From the NCBI GenBank assembly GCA_014872805.1, contig WKFN01000014.1:275943-339942 (forward strand): DNA of 64,000 bases. Direction: 5' to 3'. Both the position numbers and the translations under genes were made by a program. How positions within the stretch are numbered: the first letter of the stretch is position 1; each line of letters opens with the position of its first letter. A model generated the notes under the pieces. That model searched no databases. It saw nothing but the letters and a program-made list of their open reading frames with translations, and was not told where the DNA came from. The DNA is from Opacimonas sp014872805. GTDB taxonomy: Bacteria; Pseudomonadota; Gammaproteobacteria; Enterobacterales; Alteromonadaceae. Below are positions 53,764 to 63,566 of this stretch, in pieces.

Positions 53764-55122
53764 TTAGCGAACAATTGAACGGATTTCTCCCTGCTTTAAT
53801 TGAGTGGTGATTTCATCACCACTTCGTACTTGTGAAGGGGCGACAATAATTTCATTACCGTGTTTAGTGATACTGTATCCTCTGCTCAAGGTGGCTAAAG
53901 GACTAACTGAATTGAGTAATCCAGCAAGCCTTTTTAGCTCGGTTTGAGCATTGGACATGGTGTTAATTTGGGCTTGTTTAAGTCTAGTCGCTAAGTTGCG
54001 AAGGTGAGATTGTTGCAAATCTATGCGATGTTTAGGGTTACAGCGCATAAGTGTTTGCTGGGCATGAGTTACCCTATTCACTGATTGATTCAGATGCGCA
54101 GTCATCTCTTTTTGTAAGCGCATAGTGAGTTGGTCAAGATGTTGCGCTTGTTGTTGTAGACTATATTTGGGGTGGTTTTGTATAAGCTTGGCTGTGAGTT
54201 GTTCAATGCGGTGCTGAGCATTGCTTTGCAGTTGTTGCATTCCCTGACGTAGACGTCTTTCATATTGGTTCAGAGCATCAAACAAGCGCTGAGTGTCCTG
54301 ACTAACTAGTTCGGCAGCTTGAGAAGGCGTTGCCGCTCGAACATCAGCAACAAAATCCGCAATCGTTATATCCACTTCATGACCCACTGCACTGACTATC
54401 GGCAAACGTGAACCAAAAATCGCTCTGGCAACCGCTTCTTCGTTAAAGCACCACAAATCTTCTAGTGAGCCACCACCACGCCCAACGATTAATACATCCA
54501 CTTCATTGCGCTGATTAGCGATGTGCAGAGCCCGAACAATTTGGGCAGTAGCAGGTTCGCCTTGAACTTGTGAGGGGTAAACAATGACTTCAATCGCTGG
54601 ATTACGTTGCTTTAGCACCGTTAAAATATCATGCAGTGCTGCGCCGGTTGCGGAAGTAACCACCCCAACTGTGCGTATATGTTCAGGTAGAGCTTGTTTG
54701 GTTTGAGTGGCAAATAAGCCTTCTTGCATTAATTTATTTTTGAGTGCTTCAAACTGTTGTTTGAGCAACCCCTCGCCATCTTGCTCCATATATTCGACAA
54801 TAATTTGGTAATCGCCGCGGGGTTCATACAAACTGACACTGGCACGGACGATGATTTTATCGCCATTTTTGGGTGTTTTTGAAACTTGGCTGTTAGCACC
54901 CTTAAACATAGCGCCTTTTACTTGAGCCTTATTGTCTTTGAGTGAAAAGTACCAATGGCCAGAAGACGCTGCAACAAAGTTCGAAATTTCACCACTTAAC
55001 CAGACCTGACCCAGTTCACGCATCAGAATGTTTTTGGCCATACTATTGAGTGAACTGATACTTAAAATATTTCTTGCTGAGCCTTTCGATTGACCAGGGT
55101 TTAAACGGTTCGATTCGAACAT
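53764..55122 (-). CDS. xseA: Exodeoxyribonuclease VII large subunit
   Basis: A 452-residue nuclease subunit. An OB-fold (ELGQVWLSGEISNFVAASSGHWYFSLKD) precedes the catalytic part (VDVLIVGRGGGSLEDLWCFNEE, PIVSAVGHEVDITIADFVADVRA) and a long coiled coil. It degrades single-stranded DNA. It is divergent from guaB. Confidence 0.97.
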   Translation of the reverse strand: MFESNRLNPGQSKGSARNILSISSLNSMAKNILMRELGQVWLSGEISNFVAASSGHWYFSLKDNKAQVKGAMFKGANSQVSKTPKNGDKIIVRASVSLYEPRGDYQIIVEYMEQDGEGLLKQQFEALKNKLMQEGLFATQTKQALPEHIRTVGVVTSATGAALHDILTVLKQRNPAIEVIVYPSQVQGEPATAQIVRALHIANQRNEVDVLIVGRGGGSLEDLWCFNEEAVARAIFGSRLPIVSAVGHEVDITIADFVADVRAATPSQAAELVSQDTQRLFDALNQYERRLRQGMQQLQSNAQHRIEQLTAKLIQNHPKYSLQQQAQHLDQLTMRLQKEMTAHLNQSVNRVTHAQQTLMRCNPKHRIDLQQSHLRNLATRLKQAQINTMSNAQTELKRLAGLLNSVSPLATLSRGYSITKHGNEIIVAPSQVRSGDEITTQLKQGEIRSIVR

Positions 55123-55154
55123 TTGTATTTATTTCCTTTATATTAAGAATTTTG

Positions 55155-55183
55155 TTGTGAAAAAAGGGGAAAACCTCTACAAT
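55155..55183 (+). promoter_or_regulatory. Probable guaBA promoter
   Basis: TTGTGA and TACAAT are separated by 17 bases, about 40 bases before guaB. A GC-containing discriminator (ACGCCGC) follows, as in growth-rate and stringently controlled promoters. Confidence 0.6.
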
Positions 55184-55222
55184 TACGCCGCAATTAACAC
55201 CCTTTCCAAGTAGGTTATTTGC

Positions 55223-56692
55223 ATGTTACGAATTGCTCAAGAAGCGTTAACATTTGACGATGTTTTAATCGTTCCGGGCCACTCTCAGGTCCTCCCTCAC
55301 ACTGCATCATTACAAACCCGATTGACTCGTAAAGTCAACTTAAATATCCCAATGATTTCAGCTGCCATGGATACGGTATCAGAAGCGCGCCTTGCGATCG
55401 CATTAGCCCAGGAAGGGGGCATTGGTTTTATTCATAAGAATATGACAGCCGAAGAACAGGCCAATCACGTTCGTCAGGTCAAAAAATACGAATCCGGTGT
55501 TGTATCCGATCCTGTTACAGTTAATCCCAGCGCAACCATTGGGGAAGTCAATGAGCTAAGTGCACGTCTAGGCTACTCTGGTTTCCCAGTGATTGACGAT
55601 GATAACAATTTAGTGGGTATTGTCACCGGTCGTGATTTGCGTTTTGAAACCAACCTAACCGGTTCAATCGAAACCGTGATGACCCCTAAAGATCGTTTAG
55701 TGACGGTAAAGCCGGGTGCTTCAAGTGAAACAGTCCTTGAGCTGATGCACGATCATCGCATCGAAAAAATCTTAGTCGTGGATGATGCATTTAAATTACA
55801 AGGCTTAATCACAGTCAAGGACCATCAAAAAGCCGAAAACAAACCTAATGCCTGTAAAGACGAGTTTGGTCGATTACGTGTGGGCGCGGCGGTCAGTGTT
55901 GGTGCTGGTACAGATGAGCGCATTGAGTTACTGGTACAAGCAGGCGTAGATGTATTATTGATTGATACGTCTCACGGCCATTCTCAAGGCGTTATTGACC
56001 GTGTGGCAAAAGTTCGTCAACAGTATCCAGATGTGCAATTAATTGCTGGTAACGTTGCGACCGGCGAAGGCGCCAAAGCATTGGCTGATGCAGGTGTGGA
56101 TGCCGTTAAAGTCGGGATTGGTCCAGGTTCTATTTGCACTACGCGTATTGTTACAGGTTGTGGTGTGCCACAAATTACTGCAATCAGTGATGCAGTTGAT
56201 GCACTGAAAGGCACGGATATCCCAGTCATTGCTGACGGTGGCATTCGCTTCTCTGGTGATATCGCCAAAGCGCTTGTTGCTGGTGCGTCTTGCGTCATGG
56301 TCGGCTCTATGCTGGCCGGCACCGAAGAAGCCCCAGGTGAGGTCGAACTTTATCAAGGCCGCTATTACAAATCTTATCGCGGAATGGGCTCATTGGGCGC
56401 GATGAATCAATCTCAAGGCTCTTCTGATCGTTATTTCCAAGATTCAAAAAGTGCCGATAAGTTGGTTCCTGAAGGGATTGAAGGGCGCGTGGCATACAAA
56501 GGCCCGATTGCCAATATCATTCATCAACAAATGGGCGGATTGCGTTCAGCTATGGGCTTAACTGGTTCGGCAACGATTGCTGAGCTAAATACTAAGCCAC
56601 AATTTGTTCGCGTAACTTCAGCAGGTATGGGTGAATCACATGTGCACGATGTCACCATTACCAAAGAAGCGCCAAACTACCGCATGGGCTAA
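55223..56692 (+). CDS. guaB: IMP dehydrogenase
   Basis: A 489-residue enzyme that oxidises IMP to XMP. The catalytic barrel is interrupted by a CBS pair (about 90-205); the catalytic cysteine is in GIGPGSICTTRIVTG and the flap in RYFQDSKSADKLVPEGIEGRV. guaA follows after 15 bases. Confidence 0.98.
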   Translation: MLRIAQEALTFDDVLIVPGHSQVLPHTASLQTRLTRKVNLNIPMISAAMDTVSEARLAIALAQEGGIGFIHKNMTAEEQANHVRQVKKYESGVVSDPVTVNPSATIGEVNELSARLGYSGFPVIDDDNNLVGIVTGRDLRFETNLTGSIETVMTPKDRLVTVKPGASSETVLELMHDHRIEKILVVDDAFKLQGLITVKDHQKAENKPNACKDEFGRLRVGAAVSVGAGTDERIELLVQAGVDVLLIDTSHGHSQGVIDRVAKVRQQYPDVQLIAGNVATGEGAKALADAGVDAVKVGIGPGSICTTRIVTGCGVPQITAISDAVDALKGTDIPVIADGGIRFSGDIAKALVAGASCVMVGSMLAGTEEAPGEVELYQGRYYKSYRGMGSLGAMNQSQGSSDRYFQDSKSADKLVPEGIEGRVAYKGPIANIIHQQMGGLRSAMGLTGSATIAELNTKPQFVRVTSAGMGESHVHDVTITKEAPNYRMG

Positions 56693-56707
56693 TTGCAGAG
56701 AAATTTA

Positions 56708-58285
56708 ATGACAACTAATATTCATTCACAAAAGATCCTTATTCTTGATTTTGGTTCACAATATACACAGCTCATTGCCCGTCGTGTTCGCGAAATAGGC
56801 GTATACTGTGAACTTTGGGCGTGGGACGTCACAGAAGCTCAAATCAAACAATTTGCTCCAGATGGGATTATTTTATCCGGTGGTCCGGAGTCGGTGACTG
56901 AAGCGGGTTCGCCTCGTGCACCAGAATACGTGTTTCATGCGGGTGTGCCTGTGTTAGGTATCTGTTACGGTATGCAAACCATGGCTGAACAACTCGGTGG
57001 TGCGGTACAAGGCTCTGATTTACGCGAATTTGGCTACGCACAAGTAGAAGTCGTTTCACCGAATGCATTATTTGACAAGATTGAAGACCATATAGGCGCG
57101 TCAGGGAATGCGTTATTGGATGTATGGATGTCTCATGGTGATAAGGTTTCTGCTATCCCTGAAGGGTTTGTTAAAGTCGCGCAAACTGATAGTTGTCCGT
57201 TTGCAGCGATCGCCAATGAAGAGAAAAAATTCTACGGTGTGCAATTCCACCCTGAGGTCACTCATACTCGTCAAGGCGAACGTTTGCTATCACACTTTGT
57301 GTTGGATATCTGTGGTCTGGAAAAGCTATGGACACCTGATGCGATCATCGAAGACGCTATTGATCGCATCAAAGCCAAAGTCGGTGATGATGAAGTGATT
57401 TTAGGTCTTTCTGGTGGCGTCGATTCTTCGGTTGTTGCGATGCTCATTCACCGAGCCATCGGCGATAAGCTCACTTGTGTGTTCGTTGATAATGGTTTGT
57501 TGCGACTCAATGAAGGTCAGCAAGTCATGGACATGTTTGGTGATCATTTTGGTCTAAATATTATCAAGGTCGATGCGGAAGAGCGTTTCTTAGCTGCGTT
57601 AGAAGGCGAAGCTGATCCAGAAGCCAAACGCAAAATCATCGGTCATGAGTTTGTCCGTGTGTTTGATGAAGAAGCATCTAAGTTAGTTAATGCCAAATGG
57701 TTAGCGCAAGGTACTATTTATCCTGATGTGATTGAATCAGCAGGCTCTGCGACTGGCAAAGCTCATGTGATCAAATCTCACCATAACGTGGGTGGCTTAC
57801 CAGAAGACATGGAAATGGGTTTAGTCGAACCATTACGTGAATTGTTTAAAGATGAAGTGCGCAAGATCGGCCTTGAACTTGGTTTACCATACGATATGCT
57901 CTACCGTCATCCGTTCCCTGGACCCGGTCTAGGGGTACGTGTGTTAGGTGAGATCAAAAAAGAATACTGTGATTTATTGCGCCGTGCTGATGCAATCTTC
58001 ATTGAAGAGCTGCATGCGGCGGATTTATACCATAAGGTATCTCAAGCCTTTACCGTGTTCTTACCCGTGCGCTCTGTCGGCGTCATGGGAGATGCGCGTA
58101 AATACGACTGGGTTGTTTCTCTTCGAGCAGTAGAGACGATTGATTTTATGACTGCACATTGGGCGCACTTGCCTTATGACTTCTTAGGCAAAGTATCCAA
58201 TCGTATTATTAACGAAATTGATGGTATCTCACGTGTGGTCTACGATGTCAGTGGTAAGCCGCCAGCAACGATTGAGTGGGAATAA
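56708..58285 (+). CDS. guaA: GMP synthase (glutamine-hydrolysing)
   Basis: A 525-residue two-domain enzyme that makes GMP from XMP. The class I amidotransferase has the nucleophile in GICYGMQ, and the ATP-pyrophosphatase has SGGVDSS. The ATG (MTTNIHSQKILILDFGSQYTQ) is chosen over a TTG five codons upstream. Confidence 0.98.
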   Translation: MTTNIHSQKILILDFGSQYTQLIARRVREIGVYCELWAWDVTEAQIKQFAPDGIILSGGPESVTEAGSPRAPEYVFHAGVPVLGICYGMQTMAEQLGGAVQGSDLREFGYAQVEVVSPNALFDKIEDHIGASGNALLDVWMSHGDKVSAIPEGFVKVAQTDSCPFAAIANEEKKFYGVQFHPEVTHTRQGERLLSHFVLDICGLEKLWTPDAIIEDAIDRIKAKVGDDEVILGLSGGVDSSVVAMLIHRAIGDKLTCVFVDNGLLRLNEGQQVMDMFGDHFGLNIIKVDAEERFLAALEGEADPEAKRKIIGHEFVRVFDEEASKLVNAKWLAQGTIYPDVIESAGSATGKAHVIKSHHNVGGLPEDMEMGLVEPLRELFKDEVRKIGLELGLPYDMLYRHPFPGPGLGVRVLGEIKKEYCDLLRRADAIFIEELHAADLYHKVSQAFTVFLPVRSVGVMGDARKYDWVVSLRAVETIDFMTAHWAHLPYDFLGKVSNRIINEIDGISRVVYDVSGKPPATIEWE

Positions 58286-58289
58286 ATTG

Positions 58290-58315
58290 AAAGGAGGCTA
58301 TAGGCCTCCTTTTTT
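58290..58315 (+). terminator. Intrinsic terminator after guaA
   Basis: A 9-bp stem (AAAGGAGGC / GCCTCCTTT) with a 5-base loop is followed by T. It lies directly after the guaA stop. Confidence 0.9.
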
Positions 58316-58370
58316 AACAGATTATCAATGCTACATACCATAGTTAAAGCGAATCGTGTCTCGCAGGAGT

Positions 58371-59324
58371 TCATAAGAAACGCAGTTGAATACCAAGTCC
58401 GACTCTTTGTTGATGACGGTTATAATCAATTAAACTATCGCCATAGCCATTAAAGTATTGCAACAATACATCATATCGCTCAGAAAAATTATAGGTGTAA
58501 TTTAGCTCAAGGCTGCCTCTGTTATTACTAGACTTAAGATTATTTCGCAGTTTGGCTAATAGTTTGTGCTCAGGCGTGAATTGCCAAGCATAGCCTAATT
58601 CAATTCGACCAATGTAATCTAAAATATCTGGATTATCATCGCCTGATGGATCTTGAACACTCTCTTTGGCATCTTCTGGAAGGCGATACCAAGTTCTCAC
58701 ATAATAGGCTGAGTTCACGTCGCTAAAGAGCGCAGTCAAAATCACACGATTCCAACTGCGAGAATTAAGACCAGATTGTCCGTTTGATTGATGATTAAAA
58801 CTGACTTCAACGGCATTGAAACGATATTGCAAAAAGCTGTAATCCGTTTGCCAACGATACAGCAGTTCAGGCTCATAATTGGTTTCACGAAATGGTTTAG
58901 ATACTGCGGAGTTATAGACTTGCCAAAATGACTTTGCCGTAAAACCAAAATACCAACCTGTATTGGTATCGCCTAATGAATAAATTGGGATCTTGATACT
59001 GATTTGAAATTTGGCTTCTTGATTGTCAATATTATTTTGGTTTAAGTCGACCTGACCGTCTGCGTTGGGATTTTTGGCGTAGGTATATGGTAAGAGGTAA
59101 TTTTGTTGGTGCTGGTAAATTGCAAAAGGGACTTCATCTAAGCGCTGTTCGGCCGCGTCTCGTGCATCCAAAATAGAGGGCGCTTTGGGTGTGTTTTCAA
59201 TTTCTTGAAAGGTTTCTGATGCGACGCGTTTGGCTTTTTGTAATGGTGTTTCCACTGGATTCTGTTGGGCAAAAAGCAGTACTGAATTGGTGAGACATAT
59301 GAAGAAAAAAAGTTGTTTGAGCAT
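58371..59324 (-). CDS. pldA: Outer membrane phospholipase A
   Basis: A 317-residue outer-membrane protein with a signal peptide (cleavage near LLFAQ) and a 12-strand barrel pattern ending in a C-terminal phenylalanine-rich strand (VGLGIQLRFL). The catalytic His-Ser pair is in FNHQSNGQSGLNSRSWNR. OMPLA removes misplaced phospholipids from the outer leaflet. Confidence 0.93.
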   Translation of the reverse strand: MLKQLFFFICLTNSVLLFAQQNPVETPLQKAKRVASETFQEIENTPKAPSILDARDAAEQRLDEVPFAIYQHQQNYLLPYTYAKNPNADGQVDLNQNNIDNQEAKFQISIKIPIYSLGDTNTGWYFGFTAKSFWQVYNSAVSKPFRETNYEPELLYRWQTDYSFLQYRFNAVEVSFNHQSNGQSGLNSRSWNRVILTALFSDVNSAYYVRTWYRLPEDAKESVQDPSGDDNPDILDYIGRIELGYAWQFTPEHKLLAKLRNNLKSSNNRGSLELNYTYNFSERYDVLLQYFNGYGDSLIDYNRHQQRVGLGIQLRFL

Positions 59325-59335
59325 TATTCATCCAT

Positions 59336-59372
59336 AAAAAAGCCATGATTACCGCAAAGTGTAGTCATGGCT
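59336..59372 (-). terminator. Intrinsic terminator after proS
   Basis: On the minus strand an 8-bp stem (AGCCATGA / TCATGGCT) with a 16-base loop runs into five T. It lies between the stop of proS and the start of pldA. Confidence 0.7.
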
Positions 59373-59397
59373 GATAAAAGGTGCAATAGCACTGAAT

Positions 59398-61110
59398 TTA
59401 CAGTGACTTAATAAACTGTAATGCGGTGCCTAGATCAAGCAGTTGTTTTTCACCGCTATGTCGAGATTTGTATTCGATTTGCTGATTGTCTAAGTTGCGT
59501 TCGCCAATCACGATAGAGTGAGGAATACCGATTAATTCCATGTCATTAAACATAACGCCAGGGCGCTCTTTACGGTCGTCGAACAAAACTTCAATACCTC
59601 CTGCAAGACAATCCTCATAAAGTTGCTCTGCGACTTCTCTAATGCGATGTGACTTATGCATATTCATTGGAATGATCACAAGTTTGAATGGCGCAATCGC
59701 GTCAGGCCATTGAATGCCAAATTTGTCGTGATTTTGCTCTATCGCAGCCGCCATGATGCGGGATACACCAATACCATAGCAACCCATAGTGAGAGTTTCA
59801 TGCTTACCTGTTTCAGTTAAAACACCACATGACATGGCTTCAGAGTACTTTTTACCCAGTTGGAAAATATGTCCAACTTCGATACCACGCTTAATGGCAA
59901 TTTCTCCTTTACCGTCGGGTGATGGATCACCTGCAACGACATTACGCAAATCAAAGGTATCGTATTCGCCGACATCGCGAGCCCAATTGGTCCCCGTATA
60001 ATGCACATCATCGATATTAGCGCCACACACAAAATCAGCTAATGCGGCAGCGCTGCGATCCACAATCACAGGTATGGATAATCCAACAGGGCCAATCGAA
60101 CCGACGTTAGCTCCTATTTCTGCAAGAATGCGATCCTCAGAGGCCATCGCAAATGGTGCACCAATCAATGGATGTTTCTCAGCTTTGAGTTCGTTGAGTT
60201 CGTGATCGCCACGCAAGACTAATGCCACTAATGGTTGTGCCCCATCTTCCTGCGCTTCACCTAATACGATCAACGTTTTTACTGTCGTAATAGGGTCGAT
60301 ATTCAGCAACGCTGAGACGTCTGCTATGGATTTTGCATTCGGTGTGTCGACCCTGGTTAACGCTTGAGTGCCTTCACCTTGCGACTCTGGTGCAACCGCT
60401 TCGGCCATTTCAACGTTTGCCGCATAGTCAGATGCAGTTGAAAACGCAATATTATCTTCACCTGAGTCAGCTAATACGTGAAACTCATGTGAACCTGACC
60501 CACCGATCGAACCATTGTCGGCGATAACTGGACGATACTCTAAGCCAATGCGTTCAAAAATATTACAGTATGCCTGATACATTGCATCATATGTGGTTTG
60601 TAAGCACTCATCCGATAAATGTAATGAATAAGCGTCTTTCATCAAAAACTCACGTCCACGCATCACACCAAAACGAGGGCGTACTTCGTCACGGAACTTA
60701 GTTTGAATTTGATATACGTTTAAAGGGAGCTGTTTATAGCTACTGATTTCGTTACGCACCAACGCCGTCACGACTTCCTCGTGTGTCGGGCCAAGAACAA
60801 AATCACGCTGATGACGATCTTTGATGCGCAATAATTCTGGACCATATTCTTCCCAGCGGCCGGATTCTTCCCATAAGTCTGCTGGCTGTACTACTGGCAT
60901 GAGGATTTCAATCGCACCGGCTTTGTCCATCTCTTCTCGTACAATGTTCGCGATTTTGTTAAGGACTCTTAAACCGGTAGGAAGGTAGTTGTACATGCCG
61001 GATGCGACTTTGCGGATCATGCCCGATCGCAACATCAACTGATGTGATATGACTTCCGCATCGGCTGGGGTTTCTTTTTGAGTGGATAACAAATATTGAG
61101 TAGTGCGCAT
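59398..61110 (-). CDS. proS: Prolyl-tRNA synthetase
   Basis: A 570-residue class II synthetase of the bacterial type with an editing (INS) domain (about 225-400). The start MRTTQYLLSTQKETPADAE has an AAGGA site; an upstream in-frame ATG 10 codons earlier is less likely. Motif 2 (IQTKFRDEVRPRFGVMRGREFLMKDAYS) and GCYGIGVSR are intact. Confidence 0.97.
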   Translation of the reverse strand: MRTTQYLLSTQKETPADAEVISHQLMLRSGMIRKVASGMYNYLPTGLRVLNKIANIVREEMDKAGAIEILMPVVQPADLWEESGRWEEYGPELLRIKDRHQRDFVLGPTHEEVVTALVRNEISSYKQLPLNVYQIQTKFRDEVRPRFGVMRGREFLMKDAYSLHLSDECLQTTYDAMYQAYCNIFERIGLEYRPVIADNGSIGGSGSHEFHVLADSGEDNIAFSTASDYAANVEMAEAVAPESQGEGTQALTRVDTPNAKSIADVSALLNIDPITTVKTLIVLGEAQEDGAQPLVALVLRGDHELNELKAEKHPLIGAPFAMASEDRILAEIGANVGSIGPVGLSIPVIVDRSAAALADFVCGANIDDVHYTGTNWARDVGEYDTFDLRNVVAGDPSPDGKGEIAIKRGIEVGHIFQLGKKYSEAMSCGVLTETGKHETLTMGCYGIGVSRIMAAAIEQNHDKFGIQWPDAIAPFKLVIIPMNMHKSHRIREVAEQLYEDCLAGGIEVLFDDRKERPGVMFNDMELIGIPHSIVIGERNLDNQQIEYKSRHSGEKQLLDLGTALQFIKSL

Positions 61111-61188
61111 TGAATCAATGTCCTTCGTTGCGTGCATCAAAAAATTGGGAGCATTTTAGCACAACTCCGGCAGGGCAAAAGGACTAAA

Positions 61189-61872
61189 TTAGTCTCGTTT
61201 TACATCTCGTACATAACAGATGTTATTGACGATTAAAAAATGCCAATCGAAGCCAAATAATCTGACTTTATAGGTTCTATCAGGCTGATTTTGATAGGCT
61301 GGACGGGGATCAGATTGTAGGATCAGAGTCACTTGTTCGAGTTGTTGTGAGGTGATGCCGATTTGCAATGCTTTATTATGACACTCAACCATTACCTGTA
61401 ATGGTTCTGGTGCGTCCGGTGCGACGCCAGCAACCGCATCAGCGATACTGTCGGCATAAGTGATGTACGGTTTGATATCATACAGTGGTGTTTCATTCAC
61501 GACATCTGCACCACTGATATTGAGTGTGATGCTATTTTGATCATGCTTGACTGAATGCAGCTGGACAACCGACATGCCTAATTGATTAGGCCGAAAAGGA
61601 CTTCTAGATGCAAATACACCGAGTTTTTGATTGCCTCCTAATCGCGGTGGTCTGATCAACGGTTTAAAATCAGTTTGTTGTACTTGGTGAAAGCCAAAAA
61701 TTAACCAGATATGAGAGTAGTCGACAAGTCCTCGAAAGGCGTTTATATCGTTGTAATCCGAGTGAATAATAATCTGAGACTGGACTTGCAAAAGCAATGA
61801 AGCTTGACGCGGAATGCCAAATTTTTCATCAAAGGGCGTTATAATGGTCCCAATCGGCTGGATCTCAGCCAT
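61189..61872 (-). CDS. trmO: tRNA (N6-threonylcarbamoyladenosine-37 N6)-methyltransferase TrmO
   Basis: A 227-residue TsaA/YaeB protein. The blocks IGTIITPFDEKFGIPRQ, IRPPRLGGNQKLGVFASRSPFRPNQLGMSVV and DVVNETPLYDIKPY are diagnostic. ATG at 61872 is chosen; a GTG three codons upstream is possible. It overlaps the DUF1415 gene by 8 bases, so it ends a three-gene operon folD-DUF1415-trmO. Confidence 0.94.
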   Translation of the reverse strand: MAEIQPIGTIITPFDEKFGIPRQASLLLQVQSQIIIHSDYNDINAFRGLVDYSHIWLIFGFHQVQQTDFKPLIRPPRLGGNQKLGVFASRSPFRPNQLGMSVVQLHSVKHDQNSITLNISGADVVNETPLYDIKPYITYADSIADAVAGVAPDAPEPLQVMVECHNKALQIGITSQQLEQVTLILQSDPRPAYQNQPDRTYKVRLFGFDWHFLIVNNICYVRDVKRD

Positions 61873-62404
61873 GCACTGCACGCTTTAATTGTTGCACAAA
61901 ATAGTCTTGACCAAGCGTTTGTGCAGTGGCGATATTTTTATCCGGGATCCCTTCTGGATCATCCACCATATCAAGCACTTTGCTCAAACTGTCTTCTCGC
62001 AAAATATGGAGCATTGCAAAGGGAGAACGATTGGTATAATGACTGGCATCGTCTTTATCGACACTAGCAAACGTATAGTCAGGATGAAAACTTGCAATTT
62101 GGTAGGTACCAGAGTAGCCCAGGTCATCGAGCACTCTCTCAGCAAAGTATAAGTAGTCGAGATAATCATTAAACGTGTTTTCTTGCTTGATAATGATTAG
62201 GGTCGTATCTGTAGCTGGGTGTGTGTCAAGAAAAGTAAATTCAGCCTGTAATTGGTCAAACAGCTCATCGGGTTTGAGGATGTTTGATTCAACATACCGG
62301 ATTTGGTCGTTGCAAAAAGGCTTTTTCGCAAAAGGGCAAAAGTGATGTCCGATTACGATATTTTCTAACCAATATTTTGTTGCCTCAACAGCAGATTGAG
62401 TCAT
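61865..62404 (-). CDS. DUF1415 protein
   Basis: A 179-residue protein. The N-terminal part VEATKYWLENIVIGHHFCPFAKKPF and the later YSGTYQIASFHPDYTF and NRSPFAMLHILREDSL are typical of DUF1415, a widespread family of unknown function. It overlaps folD by 4 bases (ATGA) and trmO by 8. Confidence 0.9.
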   Translation of the reverse strand: MTQSAVEATKYWLENIVIGHHFCPFAKKPFCNDQIRYVESNILKPDELFDQLQAEFTFLDTHPATDTTLIIIKQENTFNDYLDYLYFAERVLDDLGYSGTYQIASFHPDYTFASVDKDDASHYTNRSPFAMLHILREDSLSKVLDMVDDPEGIPDKNIATAQTLGQDYFVQQLKRAVHG

Positions 62405-63261
62405 TTTTGTGTTTGCGCCTTTACGTATGCTTCAAGCGTATTTTCAATCAAGCTGGCCACTGTCATTGGTCCTACACCACCTGGCACTGGAGTAATCCAT
62501 CCGGCTCTATCTTGCGCTGAAGCAAATTCAACGTCACCAACTAACGAACCGTCATCCAAGCGATTAATGCCGACATCAATCACGATGGCGTTTTCTTTGA
62601 CCCACTCACCTGGAATAAAGTTTGGCTTACCCACCGCCACGACCAAGAGATCCGCTCGTTCAACATGACTTTTGAGATCTTTGGTAAATTTGTGGCAAGT
62701 CGTTACAGTGCAACCGGCAAGCAGTAACTCCAAAGCCATCGGGCGACCAACAATATTCGAAGCGCCGACGATGACTGCATCAAGGCCTTTGATATCGCGT
62801 TTGGTCGAATCAATCATGGTCATAATGCCCTTAGGTGTACATGGCCTAATGGCTGGGATACGTTGTGCTAAGCGGCCTATGTTGTATGGATGGAAACCAT
62901 CTACGTCTTTATATGGATTGATGCGCTCAAGGATTTTTTCAGCGTTTAGACCAGCAGGTAAAGGTAACTGGACCAAAATACCATCGATTTCTTCGGCGTT
63001 GTTTAATTCATCTATGAGTGCCAACAGTTCTTCTTGAGAGGTGGTTGCTGGCAAATCGTAGCTTTTTGATACAAAGCCGACTTCATCACAGGCTTTGCGT
63101 TTGTTGTTTACATAAACCTGAGATGCTGGGTCTGAACCGACCAAAACGACGGCTAAACCAGGTGCTCGCTTATTGGCAGCAACCGCACGAGAAACATAAG
63201 AGGCGACGTCCTGTCGAACATTTTGAGCGATGACCTTGCCATCGATGAGTTGGGCTTGCAT
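62401..63261 (-). CDS. folD: Methylenetetrahydrofolate dehydrogenase/cyclohydrolase FolD
   Basis: A 286-residue bifunctional folate enzyme. YVNNKRKACDEVGF carries the catalytic lysine; VQLPLPAG, DAVIVGASNIVGRPMALELL (NADP site) and WITPVPGGVGPMTVASL follow. The start is 110 bases from tRNA-Pro on the other strand. Confidence 0.97.
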   Translation of the reverse strand: MQAQLIDGKVIAQNVRQDVASYVSRAVAANKRAPGLAVVLVGSDPASQVYVNNKRKACDEVGFVSKSYDLPATTSQEELLALIDELNNAEEIDGILVQLPLPAGLNAEKILERINPYKDVDGFHPYNIGRLAQRIPAIRPCTPKGIMTMIDSTKRDIKGLDAVIVGASNIVGRPMALELLLAGCTVTTCHKFTKDLKSHVERADLLVVAVGKPNFIPGEWVKENAIVIDVGINRLDDGSLVGDVEFASAQDRAGWITPVPGGVGPMTVASLIENTLEAYVKAQTQK

Positions 63262-63330
63262 GAATAAACCTATGCGACGTATGAATATGTGTATATTGTT
63301 TCATATCGTGGATAAATTGCCAAAAATAAA

Positions 63331-63358
63331 TTGACCAATTCAGACATTCTGTTAATAT
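63331..63358 (+). promoter_or_regulatory. Promoter of the tRNA-Pro/tRNA-Arg genes
   Basis: TTGACC and TAATAT are separated by 16 bases, with a GCGC discriminator right after, 13 bases before tRNA-Pro. This is a typical stable-RNA promoter. Confidence 0.75.
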
Positions 63359-63371
63359 GCGCAACCCTAGT

Positions 63372-63448
63372 CGGTGAGTGGCGCAGCTTGGTAGCGCACT
63401 TGTTTTGGGTACAAGGGGTCGCAGGTTCAAATCCTGTCTCACCGACCA
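63372..63448 (+). tRNA. tRNA-Pro (UGG)
   Basis: A 77-base cloverleaf with acceptor CGGTGAG/CTCACCG, anticodon TGG in the loop TTTGGGT, a T-arm with GTTCAAAT and encoded ACCA end. It is close to E. coli proM. Confidence 0.97.
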
Positions 63449-63489
63449 TTTCTTCTACAATGATTTCCTGCTATATTCCAATTTCCAGT

Positions 63490-63566
63490 GCGCCCTTAGC
63501 TCAGCTGGATAGAGCAGTAGCCTTCTAAGCTATTGGTCGCAGGTTCGAATCCTGCAGGGCGCGCCA
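63490..63566 (+). tRNA. tRNA-Arg (UCU)
   Basis: A 77-base cloverleaf with acceptor GCGCCCT/AGGGCGC, anticodon TCT in the loop CTTCTAA, T-loop TTCGAAT and encoded GCCA end, close to E. coli argU. It lies 41 bases after tRNA-Pro and is probably cotranscribed. Its last 19 bases are repeated downstream. Confidence 0.97.
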